Part shown: positions 28,561 through 38,203 of the stretch, in pieces
How the letters are laid out: each line of letters starts with the position of its first letter
Numbering within the stretch: the first letter of the stretch is position 1
Origin: Acinetobacter nosocomialis NIPH 2119
Lineage (GTDB): Bacteria; Pseudomonadota; Gammaproteobacteria; Pseudomonadales; Moraxellaceae
DNA length: 64,000 nucleotides
Direction of reading: 5' to 3'
NCBI RefSeq assembly: GCF_000368085.1
Contig: NZ_KB849239.1
Span: forward strand, 3,127,715 to 3,191,714
Position numbers and translations under genes: made by a program
Notes under the pieces: model-generated
Seen by the model: the letters and a program-made list of their open reading frames with translations, nothing else
Databases searched by the model: none
What the model was told of the DNA's origin: nothing

Positions 28561-29589
28561 TTATTCTGCAAAGTCTGCTTTAAGCACAATGCGGTAGCGT
28601 GCCTGACCTGAGTGTAGACGTTCAATTGCTTCATTGAGCTGTGACATTGGAAATAACTCAATTTGAGGGGCAATTTTTTTGCGTGCGGCAAACTTTAAAA
28701 GTTGGCGTAGAGCAGCAGGTGAACCAGTAGGTGAGCCTGTTACTGATTTGGCACCATCAATAAGTGAGCCGACAGAAACAGGAACAGGTTCTAAAGTCAG
28801 CCCTAAGAAGTGCAACGAACCGTTTGGTGCTAACGTAGAAATAAAAGCTCGCCAATTTAAAGTCACATTTACGGTACTCAGCAATAAATCAAATTTACCT
28901 TTTTGAGCTTTTACCGCTTCTGTATCGCGGCTATTTACTACATGGTCGGCTCCCATTGCTTTGAGTTCTTCAGTTTTATCTGGGTTAGAACTAAAAGCAG
29001 TGATTTCACAGCCCCAAGCTTTGAGTAGCTTAATGGCGATATGACCTAAACCGCCAATACCAATCACACCCACATGATGCGTTGCCTGTATTTTGTGTTT
29101 GAGGAGTGGATCAAAAACGGTAATTCCGCCGCAAAGTAGGGGACCTGCACTTTCAGCGTCTAAATCATCGGGAAGGGGAATGGCCCATTGCCAGCCTGCA
29201 CGAACTTTATCGGCAAAGCCACCCGCATGTCCCACGATTGTTGCGACATTTTCACCCGTACAAAGTACTTGCTGACCACCAATACATTCATCACACGCTT
29301 GGCAACTTTCAGCAGTCCAGCCAATACCAACACGTTGCCCAGTTTGTAGACCTTTGGCTTCTGAACCCAAAGCTACAATTCTTCCAATAATTTCATGGCC
29401 TGCAACTACGGGGTAGACGGTTGAGTGCCACTCATTGTTCAGAACTGAAATATCAGAATGACACAAACCACAGTATTCAACTTTTACTTCAACCTGATGT
29501 GGTTGTAATTCACCTGCATCAAATTGGTAAGGAACCAGTTTTTCACCTGCCTGCATTGCTGCATAAGCCTGAATCGTATTATTGCTCAT
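28561..29589 (-). CDS. Zinc-dependent NAD(P)+ alcohol dehydrogenase (YahK/AdhA type)
   Basis: The 342-residue medium-chain dehydrogenase has the catalytic zinc ligands in CGLCHSDIS and GHEIIG, the structural zinc cluster in [15 protein letters not shown], and the nucleotide fold motif [16 protein letters not shown]. It interconverts primary alcohols and aldehydes; YahK-like members prefer NADPH and broad aldehydes. An AAGGAG lies upstream of the ATG. It is the last gene of a minus-strand run that includes tag. Confidence 0.92.
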   Translation of the reverse strand: MSNNTIQAYAAMQAGEKLVPYQFDAGELQPHQVEVKVEYCGLCHSDISVLNNEWHSTVYPVVAGHEIIGRIVALGSEAKGLQTGQRVGIGWTAESCQACDECIGGQQVLCTGENVATIVGHAGGFADKVRAGWQWAIPLPDDLDAESAGPLLCGGITVFDPLLKHKIQATHHVGVIGIGGLGHIAIKLLKAWGCEITAFSSNPDKTEELKAMGADHVVNSRDTEAVKAQKGKFDLLLSTVNVTLNWRAFISTLAPNGSLHFLGLTLEPVPVSVGSLIDGAKSVTGSPTGSPAALRQLLKFAARKKIAPQIELFPMSQLNEAIERLHSGQARYRIVLKADFAE

Positions 29590-29627
29590 CGGAAACTCCT
29601 TAAGCGGATTTGAACCGTTCTGGTGGG

Positions 29628-30188
29628 TTATGAAGCTTTAAATTGACAATCGTTTTCATGATCATTGACCATACCTACTGCCTGCATAAACGCATAGCAG
29701 GTGGTTGGACCAACAAATTTGAAACCATTTTTTTTAAGCGTTTTAGATAGCTTTACACTGAGCTCAGTTTGAGCAGGGGCCTTACGATAATCTATAACAT
29801 CATTGTGCTGAGGAGTGGCATCTACAAACTGCCAAAGCCATGCAGGAACATCACCAACTTGGGCTTTAAGGGCTTGCCAAGCAATCGCATTATCGCGAAT
29901 GGCTTTGAGTTTGCCTAAGTGACGAATTAAGCCTGCATCGGATAGTTTTTTTTCTAAAAAGTCATCCGTAAATGCGGCAATGTCAGCAATAGGATGATTA
30001 AAAAAGTGCTGGCGGTAGCTTTCTCTTTTTTTGAGTACGGTAATCCAAGATAGACCTGCTTGTTGCCCTTCAAGACAGAGCATTTCAAATAATCGGGCTT
30101 CGTTGTGTTCTGGTTTGCCCCATTCTTCATCATGGTAAGCAATATAGAGTGGATCGTTGGAACACCATCCGCAGCGTTGAATTTTCAT
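29628..30188 (-). CDS. tag: DNA-3-methyladenine glycosylase I
   Basis: The 186-residue base-excision repair enzyme removes 3-methyladenine from DNA. It begins with [20 protein letters not shown], including the N-terminal zinc Cys and the catalytic/recognition residues, and contains [18 protein letters not shown] and [20 protein letters not shown], where the C-terminal zinc ligands lie. Length matches E. coli Tag (187). A good AAGGAG precedes the ATG. Confidence 0.96.
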   Translation of the reverse strand: MKIQRCGWCSNDPLYIAYHDEEWGKPEHNEARLFEMLCLEGQQAGLSWITVLKKRESYRQHFFNHPIADIAAFTDDFLEKKLSDAGLIRHLGKLKAIRDNAIAWQALKAQVGDVPAWLWQFVDATPQHNDVIDYRKAPAQTELSVKLSKTLKKNGFKFVGPTTCYAFMQAVGMVNDHENDCQFKAS

Positions 30189-30218
30189 GATGATGCTCCT
30201 TATATTTATCTTGGTGTT

Positions 30219-30464
30219 TTAGAGTTTGAATGGTACCCATTCATTTGGGCGAGTATCCCAATAATATAGTTCGGCTTGGGTTAAGTCTTCAAACTTTAGC
30301 CAAAAATCTTTGCCGACTTTATCTGAAAAACCGGTACTGATCAGTAGGGCATCATCGCTGATTTCCATGATCCAGCCTTGATAGCTATTGCCATTTAGAA
30401 TGATCTTTTGCTGGTTGCCAGACTCGGCAAACTCTACTAAGCGATTGATCAGCGCTTCCGACAT
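30219..30464 (-). CDS. Small conserved protein, unknown function
   Basis: The 81-residue protein starts just nine bases after the M23 lipoprotein stop with AGGAAC as ribosome site. It is acidic, soluble, with a predicted mostly beta core (QQKIILNGNSYQGWIMEISDDALLISTGF) that faintly recalls small beta-barrel (Sm-like/SH3-like) folds; I cannot support that further. It probably belongs to the mutY-M23-tag transcript. Confidence 0.65.
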   Translation of the reverse strand: MSEALINRLVEFAESGNQQKIILNGNSYQGWIMEISDDALLISTGFSDKVGKDFWLKFEDLTQAELYYWDTRPNEWVPFKL

Positions 30465-30473
30465 AAAATGTTC

Positions 30474-31010
30474 CTAGCGTAAATATGAATAAGGATTAAC
30501 AGCACCACGACCTTTACCATCTAAGTAAAGACCATAATGAAGATGAGGTGAAGTATAACGTGCATTTCCCGTATTGCCGACATAGCCAATCAGATCGCCT
30601 TTTTTGACATAGTCACCCACGTTTAAGCCACGTTTATGCCCATCAAGATGAGCATAATAATGCCATGTTCCTGCCGGGCCTAAAATCCAGATGACTTTGC
30701 CACCGAGGTTATTATTACGAAGATCAGCCACTAGCCCTTCGGTTGTACTGTACACTTTGGTTCCACGTGGAGCCAAAATATCAATTCCTTCGTGGCTACG
30801 ACCCTGACTCCGAGCAGCGCCCCATGTGTCTTTTAACTCATCTCGATCGACTCCTTTTACCGGAACGGGAAGTCGACTTGGAAGCTGCATACTCTTGAGT
30901 TTGCTGACTTGAGTTGGTGAAAGCGGAGCAGGCTTTTTAGGTGCACTGGCACAGGCTGCTAAGAGAATAATGAGAAAACCAAGTGAGAGATGGGAAACTA
31001 AACGTCGCAC
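30474..31010 (-). CDS. M23-family peptidoglycan peptidase lipoprotein
   Basis: The 178-residue protein has a lipoprotein signal with lipobox LAAC (Cys about residue 20) and an M23/LytM domain with the metal and catalytic histidines in RSHEGIDILAPRGT, HYYAHLDGH and SPHLHYGLYLDG. The zinc ligands H and D of HxxxD, and the HxH (HLHYG), are intact, so it may cleave peptidoglycan rather than being a degenerate activator. It starts with GTG, preceded by GGGAG. It sits 47 bases after mutY. Confidence 0.9.
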   Translation of the reverse strand: MRRLVSHLSLGFLIILLAACASAPKKPAPLSPTQVSKLKSMQLPSRLPVPVKGVDRDELKDTWGAARSQGRSHEGIDILAPRGTKVYSTTEGLVADLRNNNLGGKVIWILGPAGTWHYYAHLDGHKRGLNVGDYVKKGDLIGYVGNTGNARYTSPHLHYGLYLDGKGRGAVNPYSYLR

Positions 31011-31057
31011 AAAATACTCCCTGTCATAGCCATATCAAAATTATTTTGCCCACTATG

Positions 31058-32086
31058 TCATGAACGGCTTGTCGAGATCAATTTTTTCATAGCGGTTGGA
31101 ACACCTTTAGCGACAGCTTGTTCCGGACTTAGCCATTGGCCTTCAAGTTCAATCGCCAGATGTTCTTTTTGATCAGGTTCCACGTGGAACACATGAGCAT
31201 TAAGTAACCATGTGAAGTGGGTAAAGCTATGACTAATCTGAAAGGTTTGTGCTTGAGGTTGTAGTTTAAATTGCTGGCTTAGGCTCAGACGCTCATTTTC
31301 TAAAATAGGTAAACAAAATAAACCGCCCCATAGTCCATGAGCTTGGCGTTGCTGCCAGAACCATTCATCTTCGCACTGAATAATAAGAACATCTGCCGTT
31401 TTAACAGGCGGTGTTTTTTTCGGTTTTTTAAAAGGTAATTCTTGTTCTAAACCTTGCTGATAAGCCTGACAATGAGATTGCATTGGGCAATATAAACAAA
31501 GAGGCTTTTTAGGTGTACAGATGGTTGCACCCAAGTCCATAATCGCTTGAGTGTAGTCATGGTTGCGTTGGGTTGGGCATAGCTCTTCAGCGAGTTTCCA
31601 CATTTCACGTTCGTGTTGTGGCTTGCTTAAGTCATCCTCAATGGCAAAGAAACGAGCTAAAACGCGCTTCACGTTGCCGTCCATAATTACGCCGTACTGA
31701 CGTAAACCTAAAGACATAAGCGCGCCTGCGGTCGAGCGACCAATGCCAGGTAGCGCAATCCATTCTTCTAAGGTTTCTGGAAATTTACCTTGCTGTGCTA
31801 CAAGGCCAGCAGCTTTATGCAAATTGCGTGCACGAGCGTAATAGCCAAGACCTGCCCAATAAGGGGCTACTTCATCCCAAGTTGCATGGCCTAAAGCTTC
31901 TACAGTTGGGAAGCGCTCCATAAAACGGTCAAAATATTGAAGAACTGTTTTTACCTGAGTTTGCTGTAACATAATTTCAGAAACCCAGACTTTGTATGGA
32001 TCATCTGCGACTTGCCAAGGCAAATCATGACGACCATGTTGATCGAACCAGTTTAAGAGGGCATCAGAAAAAGAAAATTCAGGCAT
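31058..32086 (-). CDS. mutY: Adenine DNA glycosylase MutY
   Basis: The 342-residue repair enzyme removes adenine opposite 8-oxoguanine. The helix-hairpin-helix region (LPGIGRSTAGALMSLGL), the catalytic Asp in MDGNVKRVLAR, the [4Fe-4S] cluster cysteines in CTPKKPLCLYCPMQSHC (C-x6-C-x2-C-x5-C) and the C-terminal NUDIX-like 8-oxoG recognition domain (about 230-335) are all present. Length matches the family (about 350). Confidence 0.97.
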   Translation of the reverse strand: MPEFSFSDALLNWFDQHGRHDLPWQVADDPYKVWVSEIMLQQTQVKTVLQYFDRFMERFPTVEALGHATWDEVAPYWAGLGYYARARNLHKAAGLVAQQGKFPETLEEWIALPGIGRSTAGALMSLGLRQYGVIMDGNVKRVLARFFAIEDDLSKPQHEREMWKLAEELCPTQRNHDYTQAIMDLGATICTPKKPLCLYCPMQSHCQAYQQGLEQELPFKKPKKTPPVKTADVLIIQCEDEWFWQQRQAHGLWGGLFCLPILENERLSLSQQFKLQPQAQTFQISHSFTHFTWLLNAHVFHVEPDQKEHLAIELEGQWLSPEQAVAKGVPTAMKKLISTSRS

Positions 32087-32179
32087 GAACAGCTATAGAA
32101 GAAAAGTAAGGGTTAAATTATAGCTGAAATTTGGGTTAAGTTTTGTTTAAAGCAAGCAATCAGAACGAGCCTGTTAAAA

Positions 32180-32209
32180 CAGAGACTACTTTAAAACGAG
32201 TAGTCTCTG
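32180..32209 (-). terminator. Terminator between the HIT gene and mutY
   Basis: An 11-bp perfect stem (arms CAGAGACTACT and AGTAGTCTCTG, eight-base loop) is followed on the minus strand by TTTTAAC. It lies 19 bases after the HIT gene stop and isolates it from mutY. Confidence 0.75.
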
Positions 32210-32228
32210 CTTCAAGCATAAAAAAGGA

Positions 32229-32591
32229 TTAATCCTCTTTTACGCCCCAACGTTGATCAAGTTTCAACGGTTGGTTTTTATAGTAAGGAATGACATGAAT
32301 ATGGAAATGGTCAGAAGTTTGTCCAAACACTTCACCATCATTAAAGCCAATATGGAAACCAGCTGGTTGATGACGAAGCTGTGTTTCATGACGGGCAATT
32401 TCAAGAAGTGTCAGTAAGCTTTCATGCTCTTTAGAGGTAATGTCAAAAAACGAACTTACATGGCGCAGTGGAGTCACTACACAGTGGCCTTTAGACAACG
32501 GATTTGGGTCAGGTAAAATTACAGCAAATTCATTCTTATCAATGATGTCATATTCATCAAAATTGCAATACGGACATTTCTTGTCAGTCAT
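32229..32591 (-). CDS. HIT-family nucleotide hydrolase/transferase
   Basis: The 120-residue protein begins with the CPYC zinc-like pair typical of HIT proteins (DKKCPYCNF) and carries the histidine triad HFHIHVIPYYK at about residues 95-105, with GFNDGEVFGQTSDHF before it. HIT proteins hydrolyse nucleoside phosphoramidates or dinucleotides. A GAGAGGA precedes the ATG. It is a single-gene unit; a specific substrate cannot be told. Confidence 0.92.
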   Translation of the reverse strand: MTDKKCPYCNFDEYDIIDKNEFAVILPDPNPLSKGHCVVTPLRHVSSFFDITSKEHESLLTLLEIARHETQLRHQPAGFHIGFNDGEVFGQTSDHFHIHVIPYYKNQPLKLDQRWGVKED

Positions 32592-32778
32592 TGTTGTATC
32601 CTCTCATGTTATTCCATTAAACCCCGAGTGCGGGAAATAAGACTAGGCTTTGCTCTAGCTCAACGGGAGTATAGTTATTGAAGTATGGTTTAAAAAATAC
32701 AGGAAAAATATTGCAAAGTCATAAAGATTTAAGGGAGCAAATGCGAAAAAAGAACCATTTGCTCCAAATTTGCTTCTT

Positions 32779-33516
32779 TTATTTTAAAGTACGTTCTAAT
32801 AAAGCGTACATTTTAGCAAGGCCTTGTTTTTCCGCTTCGCTGTTGTAGCCAAGATCTACGCCGTTCGCTTTAGCTCTTTCATCTGCAAGCGGGTTACTAA
32901 AGCCATGTTTAGCATCTTTTAAAACCACTACCTCATGTTTAACCTCAGCAGCTTGCATCTCTTTTTCAAAATTAGCAACATCTTCTAAGGTGACCATGCT
33001 GTCTAGTTCACCATGTAGAACCAAAACTTCACCTTGAATGTTGCCTTTTTGAGCAGGTGCCTTAGGAGTTAATGTACCATGGAATGTCGCTGTTGCTTTG
33101 AGGGGAGCACCTGAGCGAGCTAAATCGAGTACCACTTTGCCGCCATAGCAAAAACCTACTGCTGCAAGTTTTTCACTATTTACTTCTGGTTGAGCAGCCA
33201 AAGTTTGAAGCCCAGCACTAGCACGATCAGTCACTGTGTCTAACTCTTCAAATGTCTGCATCATCCATTCGTAAGCTTGAGCAGCAGTCGTCGTCACTTT
33301 TTTATCGCCATACATATCAATTGCAAGTGCAGCATAGCCGTGTTCAGCAAGTTCACGCGCACGTTGTTCAGTGTATTCGTTACGTCCCCACCACTCAGGA
33401 CCAATAATGACACCGGGTACAGGGGTCTCACTTTCTGGAGCTGCAAAGTAACCAATTAAATGGCTGCCATCTGGTGCAGTGTATTGAATTTCACGGGTTT
33501 TAATTGCTGTACTCAT
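32779..33516 (-). CDS. Dienelactone hydrolase-family protein
   Basis: The 245-residue alpha/beta hydrolase shows the DLH nucleophile region VGFCYGGKVVLDLA with catalytic Cys, the Asp in LHGELDSMV and the His in DAKHGFSNP, making the Cys-Asp-His triad. True DLHs open dienelactones in chlorocatechol pathways; chromosomal members without such neighbours have broader esterase roles. No aromatic-ring genes are adjacent, so the substrate is unknown. Confidence 0.88.
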   Translation of the reverse strand: MSTAIKTREIQYTAPDGSHLIGYFAAPESETPVPGVIIGPEWWGRNEYTEQRARELAEHGYAALAIDMYGDKKVTTTAAQAYEWMMQTFEELDTVTDRASAGLQTLAAQPEVNSEKLAAVGFCYGGKVVLDLARSGAPLKATATFHGTLTPKAPAQKGNIQGEVLVLHGELDSMVTLEDVANFEKEMQAAEVKHEVVVLKDAKHGFSNPLADERAKANGVDLGYNSEAEKQGLAKMYALLERTLK

Positions 33517-33639
33517 GACATTAATCCTGAAATTTAACTTGGTTTAAATACACTTGATTAAAGCATAAAAAATAAAAGCTATATAAATAACTATGTAAAA
33601 ATCTACATCAAAAGAAAAACATAGAAACATTTGGGCAAT

Positions 33640-33669
33640 AAAAAAGAAGGAACAGGTTCCTTCTTTTTT
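33640..33669 (-). terminator. Terminator of the DUF1328 gene
   Basis: Perfect hairpin with arms AAGAAGGAAC and GTTCCTTCTT flanked by A and T runs, 18 bases after the small gene stop on the minus strand and upstream of the hydrolase gene. Confidence 0.85.
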
Positions 33670-33686
33670 ATATGGTCATAATTAAA

Positions 33687-33845
33687 TTAGGTTCGGCCTC
33701 GCGAAATAAAACCAATAACAGCGAGAATTACAGCCACAACTAATAAAATCACGGCAAAGTCTTTAGATAACCCTGCAACACCACCAAACCCTAATAGACT
33801 GGCAATGAGTGCAATCACTGCAAAAATTATTGCCCAACGGAACAT
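33687..33845 (-). CDS. DUF1328 (YtjA-like) small membrane protein
   Basis: This 52-residue ORF encodes two membrane helices (about 4-24 and 30-48) around [10 protein letters not shown] and starts with [20 protein letters not shown], nearly the YtjA/DUF1328 consensus of E. coli ([20 protein letters not shown]). A strong AGGAGG seven bases upstream fixes the ATG at 33845. It is transcribed alone. DUF1328 proteins are often stress-induced, but their function is unknown. Confidence 0.92.
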   Translation of the reverse strand: MFRWAIIFAVIALIASLLGFGGVAGLSKDFAVILLVVAVILAVIGFISRGRT

Positions 33846-34038
33846 ATGCTGTCCTCCTTATTTTTCATTGTGTTTTTACTATATAGCGTGTTTTTTACAC
33901 GGAATGTGTCGTTTATGTGGTTGAAATGTATATTAAACAATCATTTTGTGATGCTAAAAATACGGTTTCTTTCCTTAAGCAGAGATTACTTCAATGCTAT
34001 AATCTGAGTTTGCTTTATGTATATAGCTGTTAAAACCT

Positions 34039-34497
34039 ATGTCTACCGAGACCTCACTTCGTCCATTGTTTTGGAAAAATTATACGCTTGAGCAGCTTAC
34101 ACCGCCTGAGTGGGAAGCTTTGTGTGATGGGTGTGGTTTATGTTGTCTGGTCAAGCTAGAAGATGAAGATACCCATGAAGTAGCTTACACCAAGGTAGCG
34201 TGTAAATTGCTTGATTGTTCTACCGGACGTTGTTCAGACTATTCAAATCGTCAGCAGCAAGTTCCTGACTGTTTACAGTTGACGCCGGAAAGCTTAAAAA
34301 CCATACACTGGTTACCATCGAGCTGTGCCTATAAACGGTTGAATGAAGGCAAGAATTTACCTTCTTGGCACTATTTAAATACGGGTACGAGACAAAGCGT
34401 GGTTAAGGCGAAAAAGTCTGTTGCAGGACGATGTATTCCTGAAACTGATGTACATGAAGATGACTTAGAAGATTATGTGGTGCGTTGGGTGCGTTAA
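34039..34497 (+). CDS. YcgN-family (UPF0260) cysteine-cluster protein
   Basis: The 152-residue protein carries the cysteine pattern CDGCGLCCL in its first third and a second group, CKLLDCSTGRC and PDC, consistent with a zinc or iron-sulfur binding CxxCxxCC module. It matches the UPF0260/YcgN family over its whole length (E. coli YcgN about 153). Function in the cell is unknown. No signal peptide; cytoplasmic. Confidence 0.92.
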   Translation: MSTETSLRPLFWKNYTLEQLTPPEWEALCDGCGLCCLVKLEDEDTHEVAYTKVACKLLDCSTGRCSDYSNRQQQVPDCLQLTPESLKTIHWLPSSCAYKRLNEGKNLPSWHYLNTGTRQSVVKAKKSVAGRCIPETDVHEDDLEDYVVRWVR

Positions 34498-34606
34498 TAC
34501 GCTCCCGATGGGCATTTTTAATTACAGCGTATAATAAAGTAACATTTTTATCGTAAATTTTTTAACTATCTCCGTTATATAAAAAATAAAAGAGAAGGAG
34601 ATAAAA

Positions 34607-35779
34607 ATGATGAAACGACTAGCAGCCCCCTTATTATGTAGTAGCTTTTTCTTGTTAATGGCTTGTGGTTCTAACAATACTAATTCAAAAAGTCCTGAAC
34701 AAAATACAACTGCAAAAACAGACCAGACCAGTATTGCCAAACAAGTTTATCAGGTCGAGGCAGTCGCACATTTTAATGAGCCTTGGGCAATTACCACTTT
34801 GCCGGACCAACGTTTATTAGTCACTGAACGGCAAGGTAAATTAAAAATTTTTAATCCCCAAAATAAACAAGTACAAGATGTTCAAGGTGTTCCAGTGGTG
34901 AACTATGGTGGCCAAGGTGGTTTAGGAGATGTCGCTTTGCATCCAGATTTTGCCAAAAATCACTGGATATATCTCAGTTATGCGGCCAAAGGGCAGGGTG
35001 GATCTGGTGCGGTGATTTCACGTGCAAAATTAGATTTATCTAACCCTAATCAGCCAAAACTTAACCATATAAAACAGATTTGGCAGCAAGTACCTAAAGT
35101 TTCAGGACAGGGCCATTATGGGCATCGTATGCTTTTTGGCGCAGATGGAAAGCTTTGGGTCAGTTCAGGTGAGCGCCAAAAGTTTGACCCTGCCCAAGAC
35201 ATGAAAAGTAATTTGGGTAAAATTCTACGTTTAAATGATGACGGTTCAGCAGCTGTAGGTAACCCTTTTTATAAGCAAGGCGGTGTTACTGCTGAAATAT
35301 GGTCACTTGGACACCGTAATCCCTTAGGCATGGCCTTTGACCGCCAAGGACAGCTATGGGTGGTTGAGATGGGGCCTAAAGGTGGTGATGAGCTTAATAT
35401 CATCGTTAAAGGCGAAAACTATGGGTATCCGGTTGTTTCAAATGGCGACCATTATTCAGGTCAGCCTATTCCAGATCATAACACTCGCCCAGAGTTTAAA
35501 GCACCCGAGATAGACTGGACTCCTGTAATCTCACCGTCGAGCTTAATTATTTATCGCGGGCAACAATTTCCGGCATGGCAAAATAAAGCCTTAATTGGTG
35601 GGTTGTCTTCACAAGCCATTGTAGTTGTAGATTTAGAGCATAAGCCCGTAAAAGAAGTGCAAAGATTAGAGATGAAGCAACGTATTCGTGGGTTACATGA
35701 AGCACAAGACGGTTCAATTTGGATAATTGAAGATGGCCCCAATGCTCGCTTACTCAAGCTGAGTAAGAAACTCTCTTAA
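34607..35779 (+). CDS. PQQ-dependent aldose sugar dehydrogenase, lipoprotein
   Basis: The 390-residue protein has a lipoprotein signal with lipobox LMAC (Cys about residue 20) and a six-bladed beta-propeller of the soluble glucose/sorbosone dehydrogenase family: FNEPWAITTLPDQRLLVTERQGKL, YGGQGGLGDVALHPDF, GHYGHRMLFGADGKLWVSSGER, EIWSLGHRNPLGMAFD, EMGPKGGDELNII, NYGYPVVSNGDHYSG. These contain the catalytic His, PQQ-contacting Arg and Ca-binding residues. It oxidises aldoses periplasmically, like E. coli YliI (Asd). GAAGGAG precedes the ATG pair. Confidence 0.93.
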   Translation: MMKRLAAPLLCSSFFLLMACGSNNTNSKSPEQNTTAKTDQTSIAKQVYQVEAVAHFNEPWAITTLPDQRLLVTERQGKLKIFNPQNKQVQDVQGVPVVNYGGQGGLGDVALHPDFAKNHWIYLSYAAKGQGGSGAVISRAKLDLSNPNQPKLNHIKQIWQQVPKVSGQGHYGHRMLFGADGKLWVSSGERQKFDPAQDMKSNLGKILRLNDDGSAAVGNPFYKQGGVTAEIWSLGHRNPLGMAFDRQGQLWVVEMGPKGGDELNIIVKGENYGYPVVSNGDHYSGQPIPDHNTRPEFKAPEIDWTPVISPSSLIIYRGQQFPAWQNKALIGGLSSQAIVVVDLEHKPVKEVQRLEMKQRIRGLHEAQDGSIWIIEDGPNARLLKLSKKLS

Positions 35780-35884
35780 GGCCTTGAGTTAGCCTATAAA
35801 TAAAGGATGGGTCTCATAGATTCAAATTGTAGATTTCTGTGAGACACAATAGACTATAGTGAAAAGACGATAAAGCTATTTGAG

Positions 35885-37150
35885 ATGTCAGACACCCATA
35901 TTCCACTTCCTGAACGCCTGCGCCCGAGAGACTTGTCTGAAATTATTGGGCAAGATCATTTGTTAGGTGAACATGCACCCTTACGTCAAATGATTGATCA
36001 GGGACATTTGCCTTCTATTATTTTTTGGGGGCCTCCAGGCGTCGGTAAAACGACAATTGCTTTGCTTTTGGCTCAGGCGATAGATCGTCCATTTGTAAGC
36101 TTATCTGCGCTGAATACGGGCGTAAAAGAATTACGTGAAGTGATTGCAGAAAGTGGTGATTTACTAACACCTGTAGTTTTTATTGACGAAATCCATCGCT
36201 TTAATAAATCACAGCAAGATGCATTATTAGGTGCCGTAGAAAAAGGTAAAATCACCTTAATAGGTGCGACCACTGAAAACCCGTCTTTTGAAGTCAATAG
36301 TGCGCTTTTATCGCGCTGTCAGGTTTATACTTTAAACAGTTTAGACAGTGAAGCAATTCAGACCTTACTCAACAACGCACTTCAAGCAGATAAATTCTTA
36401 AAAGAACGCTATATTCACATTGAAGAGTACGATGCTCTTTTACAGTTTGCGGCAGGTGATGCCCGTAAAGCACTTAATTTACTAGACTTAATTGCAAGTA
36501 CATTTGAGCCAGAAGTTGAAAATACCATTACCAATGCAGTGGTTGTAAAAGTCGCTCAGCAAAATATTGCGCGTTATGACAAATCGGGTGAACAGCATTA
36601 CGACCTCGTTTCTGCTTTTATTAAATCGATTCGTGGTAGTGATCCAGATGCTGCTCTGTACTGGATGGCTCGTATGCTTAAAGGCGGGGAAGATCCGGTT
36701 TTTATTGCAAGACGTATGTTGATTGCTGCCTCAGAAGATATTGGGAACTCGAATCCAAATGCACTATTGCTTGCAGGTGAATGTTTCCGTTCTGTACAGG
36801 CGGTGGGTATGCCTGAGGCGCGAATTATTTTGGGTCAAACTGCGGTTTACCTAGCAACCAGCGCAAAAAGTAATAGTACTTACCTCGCGATTAATAAGGC
36901 CTTAGAACTTGCTGAGAAAACGGCAAATTTACCAGTGCCTTTACACTTGAGAAATGCACCGACCAAACTGATGAAACAGCAAGGTTATGGAATTAATTAT
37001 CTCTATCCTCATGACTACCCAGAGCACTTTGTGCTGCAAGACTACTTACCACCTGAGTTGAAGGGAACTAAACTTTATGAGTCGGCGAGAAACAAGCGTG
37101 AAGTTGAAGGTGAGCGCCTCCAGCAACGCCGATGGCAGCAGGAGCAATAG
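35885..37150 (+). CDS. rarA: Replication-associated recombination protein RarA (MgsA)
   Basis: The 421-residue AAA+ ATPase, related to clamp-loader subunits, acts at stalled replication forks. It shows Walker A GPPGVGKTT, Walker B VVFIDEIHRFNKSQQDALL, sensor 1 LIGATTENPSFEVNSALLSR, and the C-terminal tetramerisation part ending in LPPELKGTKLYESARNKREVEGERLQQRRWQQEQ. Length matches the family. About 1.1 kb downstream is a degraded copy of this 3' end. Confidence 0.97.
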   Translation: MSDTHIPLPERLRPRDLSEIIGQDHLLGEHAPLRQMIDQGHLPSIIFWGPPGVGKTTIALLLAQAIDRPFVSLSALNTGVKELREVIAESGDLLTPVVFIDEIHRFNKSQQDALLGAVEKGKITLIGATTENPSFEVNSALLSRCQVYTLNSLDSEAIQTLLNNALQADKFLKERYIHIEEYDALLQFAAGDARKALNLLDLIASTFEPEVENTITNAVVVKVAQQNIARYDKSGEQHYDLVSAFIKSIRGSDPDAALYWMARMLKGGEDPVFIARRMLIAASEDIGNSNPNALLLAGECFRSVQAVGMPEARIILGQTAVYLATSAKSNSTYLAINKALELAEKTANLPVPLHLRNAPTKLMKQQGYGINYLYPHDYPEHFVLQDYLPPELKGTKLYESARNKREVEGERLQQRRWQQEQ

Positions 37151-37167
37151 TTCTCTATTGCTTCTTG

Positions 37168-38004
37168 CTATTCCAATTCTTCAGTGACCTGACCGTAAAT
37201 CAGTAGGGTAAACACACCTGTACCACCAATAATGTTTCCAATGGTAGTTGGAATTAGAAAATTAAATAGATATTCGCCAATAGAAGCCTCTCCTTGCCAG
37301 ACCAGATAGGACATTTCGGTAGAACCAACCACAACGTGGGTAAAGTCGCCTAGTCCTATCAGATAAGTCATGAAAAAGATGACTAGGAATTTATTGCTGA
37401 CCGAAGGCAGCATCCACACCAATGCGGCAATTAAAAGTCCCGACATAACCCCTTTAAGCAGGTTCTGGATTGCAGAAAAAGATGCAACATGATGCGCCAG
37501 CTCATCTAGTGCTTTATCAATGTCTGGAGTAAACAGGTCTGTGGTCAGGAAAAATAAACTCGCCAAAGCTGTACCAATGATATTGCATAGAATCACAATT
37601 CCCCATAAACGCCCCACAGCTCGTAATTTGTCCAAACTAAAAGGCTTAAATAAGGGCACAACTGTAGTAATGGTATTTTCGGTAAAAAGTTGCATGTGGC
37701 CCAAAATAGCAATCAGGAACCCAATGGTATAACCAAAATTGGTGATTAAATCGGTCCAGATGGCATCAGTTGGGATATAAGAAGCAATAATCGCTTTAAA
37801 TACAAATGAGAAGCTAATGACCAAACCAGCAGCAATTCCTGAAAAGATCAGTGCAGCTGTTGGGCGATCCAGTTCTTCCGCACCATCACGGCGGATAATT
37901 TCATAGACTAAACGGGGGGACAGTTTCTCGTGTTCTTCTACTGCCATTTTTTCACGCCAGCTTAAGGTTTGCTCGACCTTTTTTTCCTCTATTTCATGAT
38001 CCAT
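37168..38004 (-). CDS. Formate/nitrite (FNT) channel-family protein
   Basis: The 278-residue protein has six transmembrane helices after a cytosolic N-terminus of about 60 residues, and the pore-associated motifs HMQLFTENTITTVVPLF and IGLGDFTHVVVGSTEMSYLVWQGEASIGEYL of the FNT superfamily, including the conserved central-pore histidine in DFTHVVVG. FNT proteins pass small monovalent anions such as formate, nitrite or hydrosulfide. GGAGCAAATCTG precedes the ATG. The gene converges on rarA and is bracketed by two copies of the rarA 3' end, so it may have been inserted there. Confidence 0.9.
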   Translation of the reverse strand: MDHEIEEKKVEQTLSWREKMAVEEHEKLSPRLVYEIIRRDGAEELDRPTAALIFSGIAAGLVISFSFVFKAIIASYIPTDAIWTDLITNFGYTIGFLIAILGHMQLFTENTITTVVPLFKPFSLDKLRAVGRLWGIVILCNIIGTALASLFFLTTDLFTPDIDKALDELAHHVASFSAIQNLLKGVMSGLLIAALVWMLPSVSNKFLVIFFMTYLIGLGDFTHVVVGSTEMSYLVWQGEASIGEYLFNFLIPTTIGNIIGGTGVFTLLIYGQVTEELE

Positions 38005-38203
38005 CAGATTTGCTCCTCACTGAATAAATATTTTTTACTTATTATTTTTATTCATTGTTAAGGCAGCATTCGGGATAAATCCAGTTTATTCCTACCAGCT
38101 TTATGTGTCTTTTTATAAATTGAAGAGTACGGCAGTAAGCAAAATAATATACGGATGAACGTAATTAACCAGATAAGACCATTAAGTATAAAAAGAGATT
38201 AAG

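Noticed and set aside
32734..32765. Inverted repeat GGAGCAAAT/ATTTGCTCC after the hydrolase gene as a terminator
   Set aside because: The arms are good, but no T run follows on the minus strand; I cannot support a terminator.
35811..35844. Hairpin GTCTCATAGA/TCTGTGAGAC between the sugar dehydrogenase and rarA
   Set aside because: It has a mismatch and no T tract, so it is unlikely to terminate and shows no family resemblance.
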